Shown here: positions 56,070-64,000 of the stretch, one piece after another
Layout of the letters: every line of letters starts with the position of its first letter
Numbering within the stretch: the stretch's first letter is position 1
Assembly: GCF_900101505.1 (NCBI RefSeq)
Contig: NZ_FMZI01000006.1
Coordinates: forward strand, 124,001 to 188,000
From: Antarctobacter albus
Lineage (GTDB): Bacteria > Pseudomonadota > Alphaproteobacteria > Rhodobacterales > Rhodobacteraceae
Reading direction: 5' to 3'
Length of the DNA stretch: 64,000 bases
Program-made: the position numbers and the translations under genes
Notes under the pieces: model-generated
Seen by the model: only the letters and a program-made list of their open reading frames with translations
What the model was told of the DNA's origin: nothing
Databases searched by the model: none

Positions 56070-57623
56070 ATGTCGATCAGTCGTGCGGCGGTATTCGCCG
56101 CACTTTTCCTTTTCATGCAGGCCGGTTTCGCCCTGGCGCAGGACATCACGCTGAAATCGCGGGATGGCAGCATCGCCTTGTCGGGCAACCTGCTGGGGTT
56201 CGACGGCGAGTTCTACCGGATCGAGACCCGCTTTGGCGAATTGACCGTCGACGGCTCGGGCGTGACCTGCACCGGCGTCGGCTGCCCCTCGCTGATCGAC
56301 TATGTCGCAGAGGTGACGATTTCCGGCTCCGCCAGTGTCGGCCACGGGTTGATGCCTGCCCTTGTCGAGGGTTTTGCCGCCCGCAGCGGGTTGCAGGCGG
56401 AACGCATCGGCACCGCCAGCGGGACGGTCTATGCCCTGCGCAAACCGGGTGGGCGTGTACTTGGCAGGTTTACCTTTCGCGTCACGGACACCGACAGCGG
56501 CTTTTCCGACCTGCTGGCGGATGAGGCCGATATCGTCATGGCCCTGCGCGAAATCCGTCCCGAGGAGGCCGCCCGCGCCCGCGCGGCGGGACTGGGGGAC
56601 CTGACGGCGCCCAACCGCTCTCGCGTGCTGGCGCTGGATGCTGCGGTGCCGATCGTCTCGCCGCGCAATCCGGTCGACCGACTGTCGATCGCGCAACTGG
56701 TCGATGTTCTTTCCGGTCGGATCACCAACTGGAGCGATCTGGGCGGCCCGGATGCGCCGATCACGTTGCACCTTCGGGGCGAGGGCTCTGGCATGGTGCA
56801 GGGCTTGCAGGACCGGCTGTTGCGCCCTGCCCGCCTTGACCTGGTCGATGGCGCCAGACGCCACGACAGCAATACCGCGCTTGTCCGGGCCGTGGCGGTC
56901 GATCCTTTCGGGCTGGGGCTGGCCAGTTATGCCGAAACGGGCGTGACCCGGCCGCTGGTTCTGGCCGGGGCCTGCGGCTTTACCCTGCGGGCGGCGCGGC
57001 GCAGCATCAAGACCGAGGACTATCCGCTGACCGCGCCGATGTTCCTGTATATCCCGGCGCGGCGCCTGCCCAAGCTGGCCCGCGATTTCCTGGCTTATGC
57101 GCATGGGTCATCGGCCCAGATCACGATCCGCGAGGCCGGTTACATCGACCAGGCTCCCGAGGAGGTGGCCCTGGACCTGCAGGGAGACCGCCTGGCCAAT
57201 GCCGTCGCCGTGGCCGAGGGCGAAGAGGGGTTGGCGGCCTTGCAGGACATGGTGACCGCGCTTGGGCCGATGCGGCGGCTGACGACTACCTTCCGTTTCG
57301 AGACCGGGTCGACCAAGCTGGACGCGCAGTCCCGCTCGAACGTCCTGGCGCTTGCCCGCGCGCTGGAGGCAGGAGGGTATGATGGACGCGAGCTGGTCTT
57401 TGTCGGGTTCTCGGACGGGGTCGGGCCCGCTGCGGCCAATCTGGACATCGCGCGACGCCGGGCCGAGGCCGTGCGCCGCGCGGTCGAGGATGCGGCGGAA
57501 ACGGCCGACCTGGACCGGGTGCAGATCAGCGCGCGCGCCTTTGGCGAGGCCCTGCCGATGGCCTGCGACGACAGCGCCTGGGGGCGGCAGGTGAACCGGC
57601 GGGTCGAGGTCTGGGTTCGGTGA
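56070..57623 (+). CDS. PstS-like substrate-binding protein fused to an OmpA C-terminal domain
   Basis: A 517-aa secreted protein. Residues 1-24 form a signal peptide (ends FALAQ). A short N-terminal SPOR-unlike beta region (ITLKSRDGSIALSGNLLGFDGEFYRIETRFG) comes first. The central ~270 residues form a phosphate-binding-protein-like domain (VEGFAARSGLQAE, IVSPRNPVDRLSIAQLVDVLSGRITNW). The C-terminal OmpA-like domain binds peptidoglycan (TTFRFETGSTKLDAQSRSNVLALARAL, FVGFSDGVGPAAANLDIARRRAEAVR). The OmpA domain would hold a ligand-binding module at the wall. Ligand unknown. Confidence 0.85.
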   Translation: MSISRAAVFAALFLFMQAGFALAQDITLKSRDGSIALSGNLLGFDGEFYRIETRFGELTVDGSGVTCTGVGCPSLIDYVAEVTISGSASVGHGLMPALVEGFAARSGLQAERIGTASGTVYALRKPGGRVLGRFTFRVTDTDSGFSDLLADEADIVMALREIRPEEAARARAAGLGDLTAPNRSRVLALDAAVPIVSPRNPVDRLSIAQLVDVLSGRITNWSDLGGPDAPITLHLRGEGSGMVQGLQDRLLRPARLDLVDGARRHDSNTALVRAVAVDPFGLGLASYAETGVTRPLVLAGACGFTLRAARRSIKTEDYPLTAPMFLYIPARRLPKLARDFLAYAHGSSAQITIREAGYIDQAPEEVALDLQGDRLANAVAVAEGEEGLAALQDMVTALGPMRRLTTTFRFETGSTKLDAQSRSNVLALARALEAGGYDGRELVFVGFSDGVGPAAANLDIARRRAEAVRRAVEDAAETADLDRVQISARAFGEALPMACDDSAWGRQVNRRVEVWVR

Positions 57624-57635
57624 TCCCGCGCAGCG

Positions 57636-58400
57636 TCAGAGCAACCCTTCGCTGCGGAAACTGAGTTCACGCGATTTCCCGATCACCAGGTGATCGTGCA
57701 GCGTGATGCCCAAGGCATCGGCAGCCACCTGGATCTGCGCCGTCATGTCGATATCCGCCTGGCTGGGCGTGGGGTCGCCGGACGGATGATTGTGCACCAG
57801 GATCAGCGCCGAGGCGTTGAGTTCGAGCGCCCGTTTCACCACCTCACGCGGGTAGACGGGCACATGATCGACCGTGCCGCGCGCCTGCGGTTCATCGGCG
57901 ATCAGCACGTTCTTTCGGTCGAGAAACAGGATGCGGAACTGTTCGGTGTCACGGTGGGACATGGTGGTCTGGCAATAGTCGATCAGCGCATCCCAGCTGC
58001 TGACCACCTGTTTGCGCAGGACCCGCGACCGCGCAAGGCGGTGCGCCGCCGCCTCGACGATCTTGAGTTCCGTCACGACGGCCTCTCCGACGCCATTGAC
58101 CTCTTTCAGGCGATGCAGGGGCGCCGAGACGACACCGTTGAAATCCCCGAAGGTTTCCAGCAGTAGGCGCGCCAGCGGCTTGACGTCCCGCCTGGGAATG
58201 GCCCGGAACAGGACCAGTTCCATCAGTTCGTAGTCCGGCAGTGCCTCTGCCCCGCCGATCAGGAATCTTTCGCGCAGGCGCGCGCGGTGATCGCGAATGT
58301 AGGACGGCAGTTTCTGCGCCCCCGGACCGGGCCGAGCGGGTGCCTCATCATGATCGAAGAGGGCAGCCTGTGAGTCGGAGAAATGCGAGCCTCGGGTCAT
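57636..58400 (-). CDS. radC: RadC family JAB1/MPN protein
   Basis: A 254-aa protein of the RadC family with an N-terminal helix-hairpin-helix ([20 protein letters not shown]) and a C-terminal JAMM metalloprotease-type domain: H203, H205 and D216 in [16 protein letters not shown]. The old DNA-repair role is not supported by later work; the activity is unknown. It ends 12 bases from the convergent PBP-OmpA gene. Confidence 0.92.
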   Translation of the reverse strand: MTRGSHFSDSQAALFDHDEAPARPGPGAQKLPSYIRDHRARLRERFLIGGAEALPDYELMELVLFRAIPRRDVKPLARLLLETFGDFNGVVSAPLHRLKEVNGVGEAVVTELKIVEAAAHRLARSRVLRKQVVSSWDALIDYCQTTMSHRDTEQFRILFLDRKNVLIADEPQARGTVDHVPVYPREVVKRALELNASALILVHNHPSGDPTPSQADIDMTAQIQVAADALGITLHDHLVIGKSRELSFRSEGLL

Positions 58401-58754
58401 ACTGGCGATGGTGGCGCACCGAGGTGAACAGTTGGTTAACGTTGCAGTTTCTGGGCGAATTTAAAACCAAAGGCAAGACTCAGTACGATCCATCCTGTGA
58501 ACGTCAAGATATATGCGAACTGTGTACAGGTTGTTATCCACAGGCCAGACTTGACTAAAAATGGAAAGTGAGTCACTTTGACGCAGCATGAGTGGGCATC
58601 GACGGGATTCTCTTACCTCCCCCGCCGACGCTCCGTCTCCTGCTAAGCAACCAAGGTCGCCTAAGACTGGATAGACTCCGACAGAAGAATCTATTCTGCC
58701 GGACCTGTCAAGGCAGACCTTTCAGAACCGGCAAGGTCCGGAGAAAGGCCAACT
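58401..58754. other. Lower-GC intergenic region upstream of radC and the 50-aa gene
   Basis: This stretch is noticeably poorer in GC than its surroundings. It holds a consensus DnaA box TTATCCACA (58534-58542), a 15-bp inverted repeat AAAGTGA-G-TCACTTT (58565-58579), and a possible leader stem CCGGACCT/AGGTCCGG (58699-58706 with 58734-58741). The right arm of that stem touches the ribosome binding site of the small gene at 58755. TTGACT at 58551-58556 might be a -35. No other gene is supported. Confidence 0.5.
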
Positions 58755-58907
58755 ATGGCAAAGAAAACACCCTGGCACTCAATCAAGTCGAACGTCTATC
58801 ATGACGACACAGACTGCAACACTGGCAATAACATCGAGCGCGAGAACCTGCGCTCAGGCACAGGGGGAAAGCCCAAGTGCGCCGAGTGCAAGAGTCTGAA
58901 CGGCTGA
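58755..58907 (+). CDS. Small 50-aa protein with C-terminal CxxC
   Basis: The short frame begins MAKKTPWHSIKSNVYHDD and ends near KPKCAECKSLNG. GGAGAAAGG is placed before the ATG. Besides the final CxxC there is a cysteine near the middle (DTDCNTGNNIERENL). The motif order HSIKS-VYHD-C-GNNIE-GTGGKP-C-xxC looks like a zinc-knuckle-type fold. I have a recollection of similar short conserved proteins in other proteobacteria, but no named family. It is monocistronic with a structured leader. Confidence 0.7.
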   Translation: MAKKTPWHSIKSNVYHDDTDCNTGNNIERENLRSGTGGKPKCAECKSLNG

Positions 58908-58914
58908 AAGAATG

Positions 58915-58936
58915 GAGTGGCCTTTAAGGGCCACTC
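58915..58936. terminator. Bidirectional hairpin between the 50-aa gene and dnaJ
   Basis: An 8-bp stem GAGTGGCC/GGCCACTC with a 6-base loop. On the minus strand it is followed by CATTCTTTC. It ends within a base of the dnaJ stop. Confidence 0.55.
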
Positions 58937-60084
58937 TACCCCTTCATCGAGTCCCAGAAGTTTTTCACCGAAGTGAAGAAACTGTGTGATTCCGGGTTGT
59001 TGTCCTCGGCCAGGGATTCGAACTCGCGCAGGAGCTCCTTCTGTTTCGAGGTCAGGTTCACCGGGGTTTCCACCGCCAGTTCGATGAACATGTCGCCCGA
59101 GGCGCCGCCGCGCAGGGCTGGCATGCCCTTGCCACGCAGGCGCATCTGGCGGCCGGACTGGCTGCCCGAGGGGATCTTGACGCGCGAGCGGCCGCCGTCG
59201 ATCGTCGGCACCTCGATGTCGCCGCCCAGCGCCGCAACGGTCATCGCCACCGGCACGCGGCAGTGCAGTTCGGCGCCGTCACGTTCAAAGATCTTGTGGG
59301 GCTCGACCTCGATAAAGATGTAGAGATCGCCCGGAGGGCCACCGCGCATCCCGGCCTCGCCTTCGCCCGCAAGGCGAATGCGCGTGCCGGTTTCCACGCC
59401 CGCGGGGATGTTCACCGACAGGGCACGTTCCTTCTGCACCCGGCCCGCGCCGCCGCAGTTGTTGCAGGGGTTCTTGATGATCTGGCCCAGGCCCGAACAG
59501 GTCGGACAGGTCCGTTCCACGGTAAAGAACCCTTGCGTCGCGCGGACCTTGCCCAGGCCCGAACAGGTCGGACAGGTGGTCGGTTCGGCCCCGCCTTCGG
59601 CGCCCGATCCGTGGCATTCGTCACACTGGATCGAAGTCGGCACCTTGATGGTCTTCTGCAGCCCGTTATAGGCCTCTTCCAGCGTCACGCGCAGGTTGTA
59701 GCGCAGGTCGGCCCCGCGCGCCGCGCGCTGGCGCCCCCCCTGGCGGCCGCCCATGAAATCGCCGAAAAGATCGTCGAAGACGTCGGAAAAGGCGCTGGCG
59801 AAATCAGCGTTGCCGCCGCCCATGCCGCCGCCAGGACGCGGGCCGCCGCCCATCCCGCCTTCGAAGGCCGCGTGGCCAAAGCGGTCGTAGGCCGCCTTCT
59901 TGTCGGCGTCCTTCAGGACGTCATAGGCCTCGTTGGCCTCCTTGAACTGCGACTCGGCCTCCGGGTTGTCGGCGTTGCGATCCGGGTGCAGCTCCTTGGC
60001 CTTCTTGCGGTAGGCTTTCTTGATCTCGTCTGCCGAGGCACCGCGCTCGAGGCCGAGTACGTCGTAATAGTCTCGTTTGGACAT
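58936..60084 (-). CDS. dnaJ: Chaperone DnaJ (Hsp40)
   Basis: A 382-aa co-chaperone that delivers substrates to DnaK and stimulates its ATPase. The J domain with HPD (LHPDRN) is at 1-70, a Gly-rich linker at ~75-120, then the zinc region with four CxxCxGxG repeats ([16 protein letters not shown] twice, CNNCGGAG), then the C-terminal peptide-binding domains. The two central zinc repeats are near-identical in DNA. It follows dnaK by 81 bases. Confidence 0.96.
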   Translation of the reverse strand: MSKRDYYDVLGLERGASADEIKKAYRKKAKELHPDRNADNPEAESQFKEANEAYDVLKDADKKAAYDRFGHAAFEGGMGGGPRPGGGMGGGNADFASAFSDVFDDLFGDFMGGRQGGRQRAARGADLRYNLRVTLEEAYNGLQKTIKVPTSIQCDECHGSGAEGGAEPTTCPTCSGLGKVRATQGFFTVERTCPTCSGLGQIIKNPCNNCGGAGRVQKERALSVNIPAGVETGTRIRLAGEGEAGMRGGPPGDLYIFIEVEPHKIFERDGAELHCRVPVAMTVAALGGDIEVPTIDGGRSRVKIPSGSQSGRQMRLRGKGMPALRGGASGDMFIELAVETPVNLTSKQKELLREFESLAEDNNPESHSFFTSVKNFWDSMKG

Positions 60085-60111
60085 GGTCGTCCTCCTCGTT
60101 GCGGAACGTCA

Positions 60112-60142
60112 TGGGGCCGGCCCGGTGTCCGGACCGGCCCCA
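60112..60142 (-). other. dnaK-dnaJ intercistronic hairpin
   Basis: A two-part stem: TGGGGCCGG/CCGGCCCCA outside and CCGG/CCGG inside with a 1x1 mismatch and loop TGT. There is no T-run. It probably shields the dnaK 3' end or lowers dnaJ expression. Confidence 0.5.
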
Positions 60143-60165
60143 GATTGGTTCCGAGGGCGCTGGCC

Positions 60166-62085
60166 TCAGGCCCGCTTGTTGTCGTCGAGATCCTCGAAGT
60201 CCGCGTCGACGATGTCGTCGTCGCCCGGACCCGCGGCGTCATCGGCGGCCTCGGGGGCATCGCTGCCCTCATCGGCCTGTGCCTTGTAGATCGCCTCGCC
60301 CAGCTTCATCGCGGCTTCGGTGACGTTCTGAATGCCACCCTTCAGTTTGTCCGCGGTGACGTCGTCCTTTTCGAGGTCGTCCTTGAGCGCGGCCACGGCC
60401 AGTTCGATCGCCTCGACGGTCGAGGGATCGACCTTGTCGCCATGCTCCTCGATCGACTTCTCGGTCGAATGGATGAGGCTTTCAGCCTGGTTGCGCGCCT
60501 CGACCAGTTCCTTGCGGGCCTTGTCGGCGTCGGCGTTCTCTTCCGCTTCCTTGACCATGCGCTCGATGTCGTCATCCGACAGACCGCCAGATGCCTGGAT
60601 GGTGATCTTCTGCTCCTTGTTGGTGCCCTTGTCCTTGGCACCGACGGAGACGATGCCGTTGGCATCGATGTCGAAGGTCACCTCGATCTGCGGCATCCCA
60701 CGCGGCGCCGGCGGGATTTCCTCGAGGTTGAACTGGCCCAGCATCTTGTTGTCCGCGGCCATTTCACGCTCCCCCTGGAAGACGCGGATCGTCACGGCCG
60801 ACTGGTTGTCCTCGGCAGTGGAGAAGATCTGCGACTTCTTGGTCGGGATCGTGGTGTTGCGGTCGATCAGGCGGGTAAAGACACCGCCCAGCGTCTCGAT
60901 GCCGAGCGACAGCGGGGTCACGTCCAGCAGCACGACGTCCTTGACGTCACCCTGCAGAACGCCGGCCTGGATGGCGGCGCCCATCGCGACGACCTCGTCC
61001 GGGTTCACGCCCTTGTGCGGCTCCTTGCCGAAGAACTTGGTCACTTCCTCGAACACCTTGGGCATCCGGGTCTGACCGCCGACCAGAACGACCTCGTCGA
61101 TCTCGTCCTTGGAGATACCGGCATCCTTGAGCGCGGCCTGGCAAGGCTTGATCGAGTTCTTGATCAGGTCACCGACAAGGCTTTCCAGCTTGGCGCGGGT
61201 CAGCTTCATCACCATGTGCAACGGCTGACCGTTGGAACCCATCGAGATGAACGGCTGGTTGATCTCGGTCTGGGTGGCCGAGGACAGTTCGATCTTGGCC
61301 TTTTCCGCCGCCTCTTTCAGGCGCTGCAGGGCCATCTTGTCCTTGGTCAGGTCGACCTGGTGCTCTTTCTTGAACTCGTCCGCCAGGTAGTTGACGATCC
61401 GCATGTCGAAGTCTTCGCCACCCAGGAAGGTGTCACCGTTGGTCGACTTGACCTCGAACAGGCCGTCGTCGATTTCCAGGATGGTCACGTCGAAGGTACC
61501 GCCGCCAAGGTCGTAGACCGCGATGGTTTTCGAATCCTTCTTGTCGAGACCGTAGGCCAGTGCGGCGGCCGTCGGCTCGTTGATGATGCGCAGCACTTCG
61601 AGACCGGCAATCTTGCCCGCGTCCTTGGTGGCCTGACGCTGGGCGTCGTTGAAGTAGGCCGGGACGGTGATGACCGCCTGGGTCACTTCCTCACCGAGAT
61701 ACGACTCGGCGGTTTCCTTCATCTTCTGAAGGGTGAAGGCCGAGATCTGCGAGGGCGAGAACTTTTCGCCACGGATATCGACCCAAGCGTCGCCGTTGCC
61801 GCCGTCCACGATCTTGTACGGAACGATGTCCTTGTCTTTGGTCACTTCCGGATCCGTGACGCGGCGGCCGATCAGGCGCTTGACGGCGAAGACGGTGTTT
61901 TCCGGGTTGGTCACGGCCTGGCGCTTGGCGGCCTGACCAACAAGGCGTTCGTCGTCGGTGAAGGCGACGATGGAGGGGGTGGTGCGTGCACCTTCGGCGT
62001 TTTCGATCACGCGCGCCTGGGAACCATCCATGATGGCCACGCAGGAGTTGGTGGTGCCGAGGTCGATACCGATCACTTTACCCAT
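60166..62085 (-). CDS. dnaK: Chaperone DnaK (Hsp70)
   Basis: A 639-aa ATP-dependent chaperone. [16 protein letters not shown] (phosphate 1), [32 protein letters not shown] (phosphate 2) and [12 protein letters not shown] form the nucleotide domain. [17 protein letters not shown] begins at the linker ([12 protein letters not shown]) and substrate domain. The C-terminal helical lid ends in an acidic DDD-rich tail. It has a heat-shock-type promoter upstream and is cotranscribed with dnaJ. Confidence 0.98.
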   Translation of the reverse strand: MGKVIGIDLGTTNSCVAIMDGSQARVIENAEGARTTPSIVAFTDDERLVGQAAKRQAVTNPENTVFAVKRLIGRRVTDPEVTKDKDIVPYKIVDGGNGDAWVDIRGEKFSPSQISAFTLQKMKETAESYLGEEVTQAVITVPAYFNDAQRQATKDAGKIAGLEVLRIINEPTAAALAYGLDKKDSKTIAVYDLGGGTFDVTILEIDDGLFEVKSTNGDTFLGGEDFDMRIVNYLADEFKKEHQVDLTKDKMALQRLKEAAEKAKIELSSATQTEINQPFISMGSNGQPLHMVMKLTRAKLESLVGDLIKNSIKPCQAALKDAGISKDEIDEVVLVGGQTRMPKVFEEVTKFFGKEPHKGVNPDEVVAMGAAIQAGVLQGDVKDVVLLDVTPLSLGIETLGGVFTRLIDRNTTIPTKKSQIFSTAEDNQSAVTIRVFQGEREMAADNKMLGQFNLEEIPPAPRGMPQIEVTFDIDANGIVSVGAKDKGTNKEQKITIQASGGLSDDDIERMVKEAEENADADKARKELVEARNQAESLIHSTEKSIEEHGDKVDPSTVEAIELAVAALKDDLEKDDVTADKLKGGIQNVTEAAMKLGEAIYKAQADEGSDAPEAADDAAGPGDDDIVDADFEDLDDNKRA

Positions 62086-62201
62086 GTTTCGATCCCTTTC
62101 ATTCTCAAGGCGATGTCACGAGGCGACGGACCCGTTACGGCATCCAGCCCCGTATGGTGGTCGCTGGGCACGCTGTAAGGGGCGTGCCCGGCGTTCGGAG
62201 G

Positions 62202-62232
62202 ACATATAAGGAGGGGTATGAGGGCCTGCAAG
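62202..62232 (-). promoter_or_regulatory. Sigma-32 type heat-shock promoter of dnaK
   Basis: Read on the minus strand: CTTGCAG (62232-62226), 15 bases, CTTATATGT (62210-62202). This fits the alphaproteobacterial sigma-32 form CTTG-N17/18-CYTATNT. It leaves a leader of about 110 bases before dnaK. Confidence 0.75.
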
Positions 62233-62309
62233 CATCCTGATGACAGCATTTCACGGCTTTCTCGCTAACATCGGTTGGCATCTAGCCTGCATTCCTTGAC
62301 AACCCCCTT

Positions 62310-62912
62310 ATGACCGACGCGATCACGCAAAAAGGCTTTGTCATCCATCCGGGCTTTCTCGACCGCCCGGCGCAGGAGGCCCTGGTGGCCCGGCTGCGCG
62401 AGGTTTTGGCGGTGGCGCCGCTCTTCACGCCGCGCACGCGCCGCGGGCCGATGTCGGTGCGGATGAGCGCGGCGGGCACATTTGGCTGGTACAGCGACAG
62501 CAGGGGTTATCGCTATGAACGGCGCCACCCGGACGGCATCGACTGGCCGCCGATCCCCGAAGAGGTGCTTGCGATCTGGCGTGGCGTCTCGGGCTGTGAG
62601 CGATTGCCGGAATGCTGCCTGATCAACTGGTACGGCGAAGGCGCGCGCATGGGCCTGCACCGGGACGAGGACGAGGCGGATTTCTCCTGCCCGGTGGTTT
62701 CCGTCTCATTGGGGGACGACGGGCTGTTCCGCATGGGCAACGTGGACCGCGGTGGCAAGACCTCGTCGATCTGGCTGAAATCCGGGGACGTGGTGGTGAT
62801 GGGCGGCGACGCGCGGCTGGCTTTCCACGGAGTCGACCGGATCCGCTTTGGTTCATCCACGCTGTTGCCGAAGGGCGGGCGGATCAACCTGACCCTGCGG
62901 GTGGTGACCTGA
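62310..62912 (+). CDS. alkB: Alpha-ketoglutarate-dependent dioxygenase AlkB
   Basis: A 200-aa Fe(II)/2-oxoglutarate enzyme that removes methyl groups from 1-meA and 3-meC in DNA or RNA. The iron facial triad is H117-x-D119 in GLHRDEDEADF with H173 in AFHGVDRI. RINLTLR (191-197) is the RxNxTxR signature that binds 2-oxoglutarate. Length and motifs match E. coli AlkB. It is divergent from dnaK and shares a 224-base gap with it. Confidence 0.95.
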   Translation: MTDAITQKGFVIHPGFLDRPAQEALVARLREVLAVAPLFTPRTRRGPMSVRMSAAGTFGWYSDSRGYRYERRHPDGIDWPPIPEEVLAIWRGVSGCERLPECCLINWYGEGARMGLHRDEDEADFSCPVVSVSLGDDGLFRMGNVDRGGKTSSIWLKSGDVVVMGGDARLAFHGVDRIRFGSSTLLPKGGRINLTLRVVT

Positions 62913-62929
62913 GCCTATGCGGCGCGGCC

Positions 62930-63532
62930 CTAGTCCGACAGTTCGCAACAGCCGGAATAGACATAGCCATCGGACCCGGTGACGATCAGCGTCGCGTCCA
63001 GCCCGAATTCATTGTCGGACATGCCGTTGTCGCAATAGGCCCCGGCCACGACAAGCGCCAGATCGCGGCTGCCGTTCGTCCCTTGCAGGACGTATTTTTC
63101 CAGCGGGTTGTAGGCCCTCTGGAACAGGCCAACGGAAAACCTGTCGCCGGCCTCGTAGTTCATTGGTGTCCGGATCGTGGCGTCCTGCCCGGCAAAGACT
63201 TCGACATCCCAGAAGGGTTCCGTGCCGCCGCAGGTCACGCGGCGGACATTGGGCAAATCGCCGTCGGCGCGCGGGGACAGATAGCGCAGCGAGGCCCATC
63301 CGGGCCCTTCTCCGGCATTCACGAGGCCCCAGTTGCCCTCGGCCCGCACCACCTCGATGCCCCGGGCGTCGAAGGCCAGTTCGCCGACCTTGTCGTGCCC
63401 GGCCCCCGGCCCGGCACGCAGGTTCAGCACATCATCCGGGGCCACGCCCACGACGTCATGCAGGCGCGGATAGGTGTCCTGGGCCGCGGCGGCGCCACCG
63501 AGGACCAGCAGTGCAAGCAGAATCCTCAGCAT
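62930..63532 (-). CDS. Secreted SH3-domain protein with GTEPFW module, copy 1
   Basis: A 200-aa secreted protein: signal peptide (ends AAAAQ), a bacterial SH3 domain (VLNLRAGPGAGHDKVGELAFDARGIEVV, WGLVNAGEGPGWASLRYL; ~30-90), then a second domain with CGGTEPFWDVEV and a C-terminal YSGCCELSD. The GTEPFW block is known from uncharacterised COG3650-type proteins. The next gene is a paralogue 14 bases upstream in transcription order. An envelope role is likely; no ligand can be named. Confidence 0.8.
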   Translation of the reverse strand: MLRILLALLVLGGAAAAQDTYPRLHDVVGVAPDDVLNLRAGPGAGHDKVGELAFDARGIEVVRAEGNWGLVNAGEGPGWASLRYLSPRADGDLPNVRRVTCGGTEPFWDVEVFAGQDATIRTPMNYEAGDRFSVGLFQRAYNPLEKYVLQGTNGSRDLALVVAGAYCDNGMSDNEFGLDATLIVTGSDGYVYSGCCELSD

Positions 63533-63546
63533 CGCCGCCCCCTGCC

Positions 63547-64000
63547 TCAGTTCATGTCCAGCGAACAGCAGCCGGTGTAGACCTGCGTTTCATAGCCGCC
63601 GATCACCACCGCACCGGAATAGCCGAACTTGTAGTCGGACATGCCGTCGGTGCAGATCTCATGGGTCATGACCAGGGTCACATGTTCGCCCATCTTGGCG
63701 CCCAGCAGGGCAAAGGGATGGTCGCGGCTGGCGGCGGTCGTCAGGCCCGAGGCGCTGAACACCTTGTCGTCGTCGTCGGGGCGGGTGAAGGTCAGCTTAT
63801 CGTCCTGCACCACGGTCGCGCTCCAGAACGGTTCGGTGCCGAAACACTTGAACTGGTAGCCGGCGGGCAGCTCGGTGCCCTCGAGACGCTCCATCGATTC
63901 CAGCGGAACCCAGCCGGACAGTCCCTCGACGTTGACGCGGCCCCAACCGTCGTCTTCCTCGATCACCTCGACCAGCCGCGCGTCATGATCCAGCGCGCCG
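63547..64000 (-). CDS. Secreted SH3-domain protein with GTEPFW module, copy 2 (partial)
   Basis: The frame is open to the right edge of the window, so the N-terminus is missing; upstream codons (ALDHDARLVEVIEEDDGWGRV) continue the SH3 domain, so the GTG at 63966 is not the true start. CFGTEPFWSATVVQ, ICTDGMSDYKFGYSG and the terminal YTGCCSLDMN align with the first copy (CDNGMSDNEFGLD, YSGCCELSD). A tandem duplication is the simplest reading. Confidence 0.8.
   Translation of the reverse strand, partial: GALDHDARLVEVIEEDDGWGRVNVEGLSGWVPLESMERLEGTELPAGYQFKCFGTEPFWSATVVQDDKLTFTRPDDDDKVFSASGLTTAASRDHPFALLGAKMGEHVTLVMTHEICTDGMSDYKFGYSGAVVIGGYETQVYTGCCSLDMN

Noticed and set aside
58534-58542. Replication origin
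   Set aside because: A single DnaA box without a cluster, without an AT-rich unwinding element and without dnaA, hemE or parAB nearby is not an origin.
59500-59580. Direct repeat inside dnaJ as a mobile or repeat element
   Set aside because: It encodes two CPTCSGLG zinc-finger repeats; the DNA similarity follows from the protein motif.
59263-62178. A 971-codon open frame antisense to dnaK and dnaJ
   Set aside because: Shadow of two well-defined genes.

Overview
The window is GC-rich, densely packed alphaproteobacterial chromosome. Gene content and order point to the Rhodobacteraceae/Roseobacter group: a gpmI-envC-ctpA-rppH run, tandem DUF6455 genes, a DUF1467 gene behind mce, the glgP-B-C-A-X-malQ-pgm block, the rimP-nusA-ylxR-infB operon, and secA followed by two secreted-protein genes. 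There is no prophage, transposase, CRISPR array or rRNA. One tRNA (Leu, CAG) is present. The genus cannot be fixed from sequence reading alone.

Layout. 1-7.1 kb: end of a lytic transglycosylase, then a leftward cell-envelope/glycolysis/RNA-decapping run (gpmI, an EnvC-like activator, ctpA, rppH, a secreted protein) and a DUF3592 membrane protein. 7.2-24 kb: housekeeping genes on both strands (carB, a CPBP-type membrane protein, cyclopropane fatty acid synthase, aspS, a DUF1800/DUF1501 export pair, an orphan response regulator, mce, several small conserved proteins, an M48 lipoprotein, three tandem DUF6455 genes, an NDUFA9-like protein). 24.1-28.9 kb: tRNA-Leu, then a ROK regulator divergent from a fructose-type ABC importer (frcBCA). 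29-42 kb: a seven-gene glycogen/alpha-glucan operon with ATGA overlaps. 42.1-43.5 kb: a low-GC insert carrying one secreted protein. 43.5-49.1 kb: rimP-nusA-ylxR-infB behind a leader with a terminator hairpin. 49.1-58.4 kb: a 40-aa protein, mutT, argJ, a parvulin, secA and two secreted proteins, radC. 58.4-64 kb: a 50-aa protein, dnaK-dnaJ with a heat-shock promoter, alkB, and two tandem SH3-type secreted paralogues, the last cut by the window edge.

The most notable object is the secreted 377-aa protein at 42164-43297 (minus strand). I read it as a jacalin-type lectin domain joined to an aerolysin-type pore-forming module, the same order as in fish natterin/Dln1 proteins. It has clearly lower GC than its neighbours and sits alone between two conserved operons, so recent acquisition is likely. 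Other points for follow-up are a 22-bp perfect palindrome with an extra half-site upstream of rppH, the DUF6455 triplet with an invariant cysteine pattern, the rimP leader hairpin, two small proteins of 40 and 50 aa with candidate regulatory structures, and two copies of a dispersed intergenic element.

How the genes fit together: the Frc importer would bring in a sugar (fructose by family resemblance). The glg block makes (glgC, glgA, glgB), trims (glgX, malQ) and phosphorolyses (glgP) storage glucan, and pgm links glucose-1-P to glucose-6-P. rimP-nusA-infB and dnaK-dnaJ are the core translation/transcription and folding operons.
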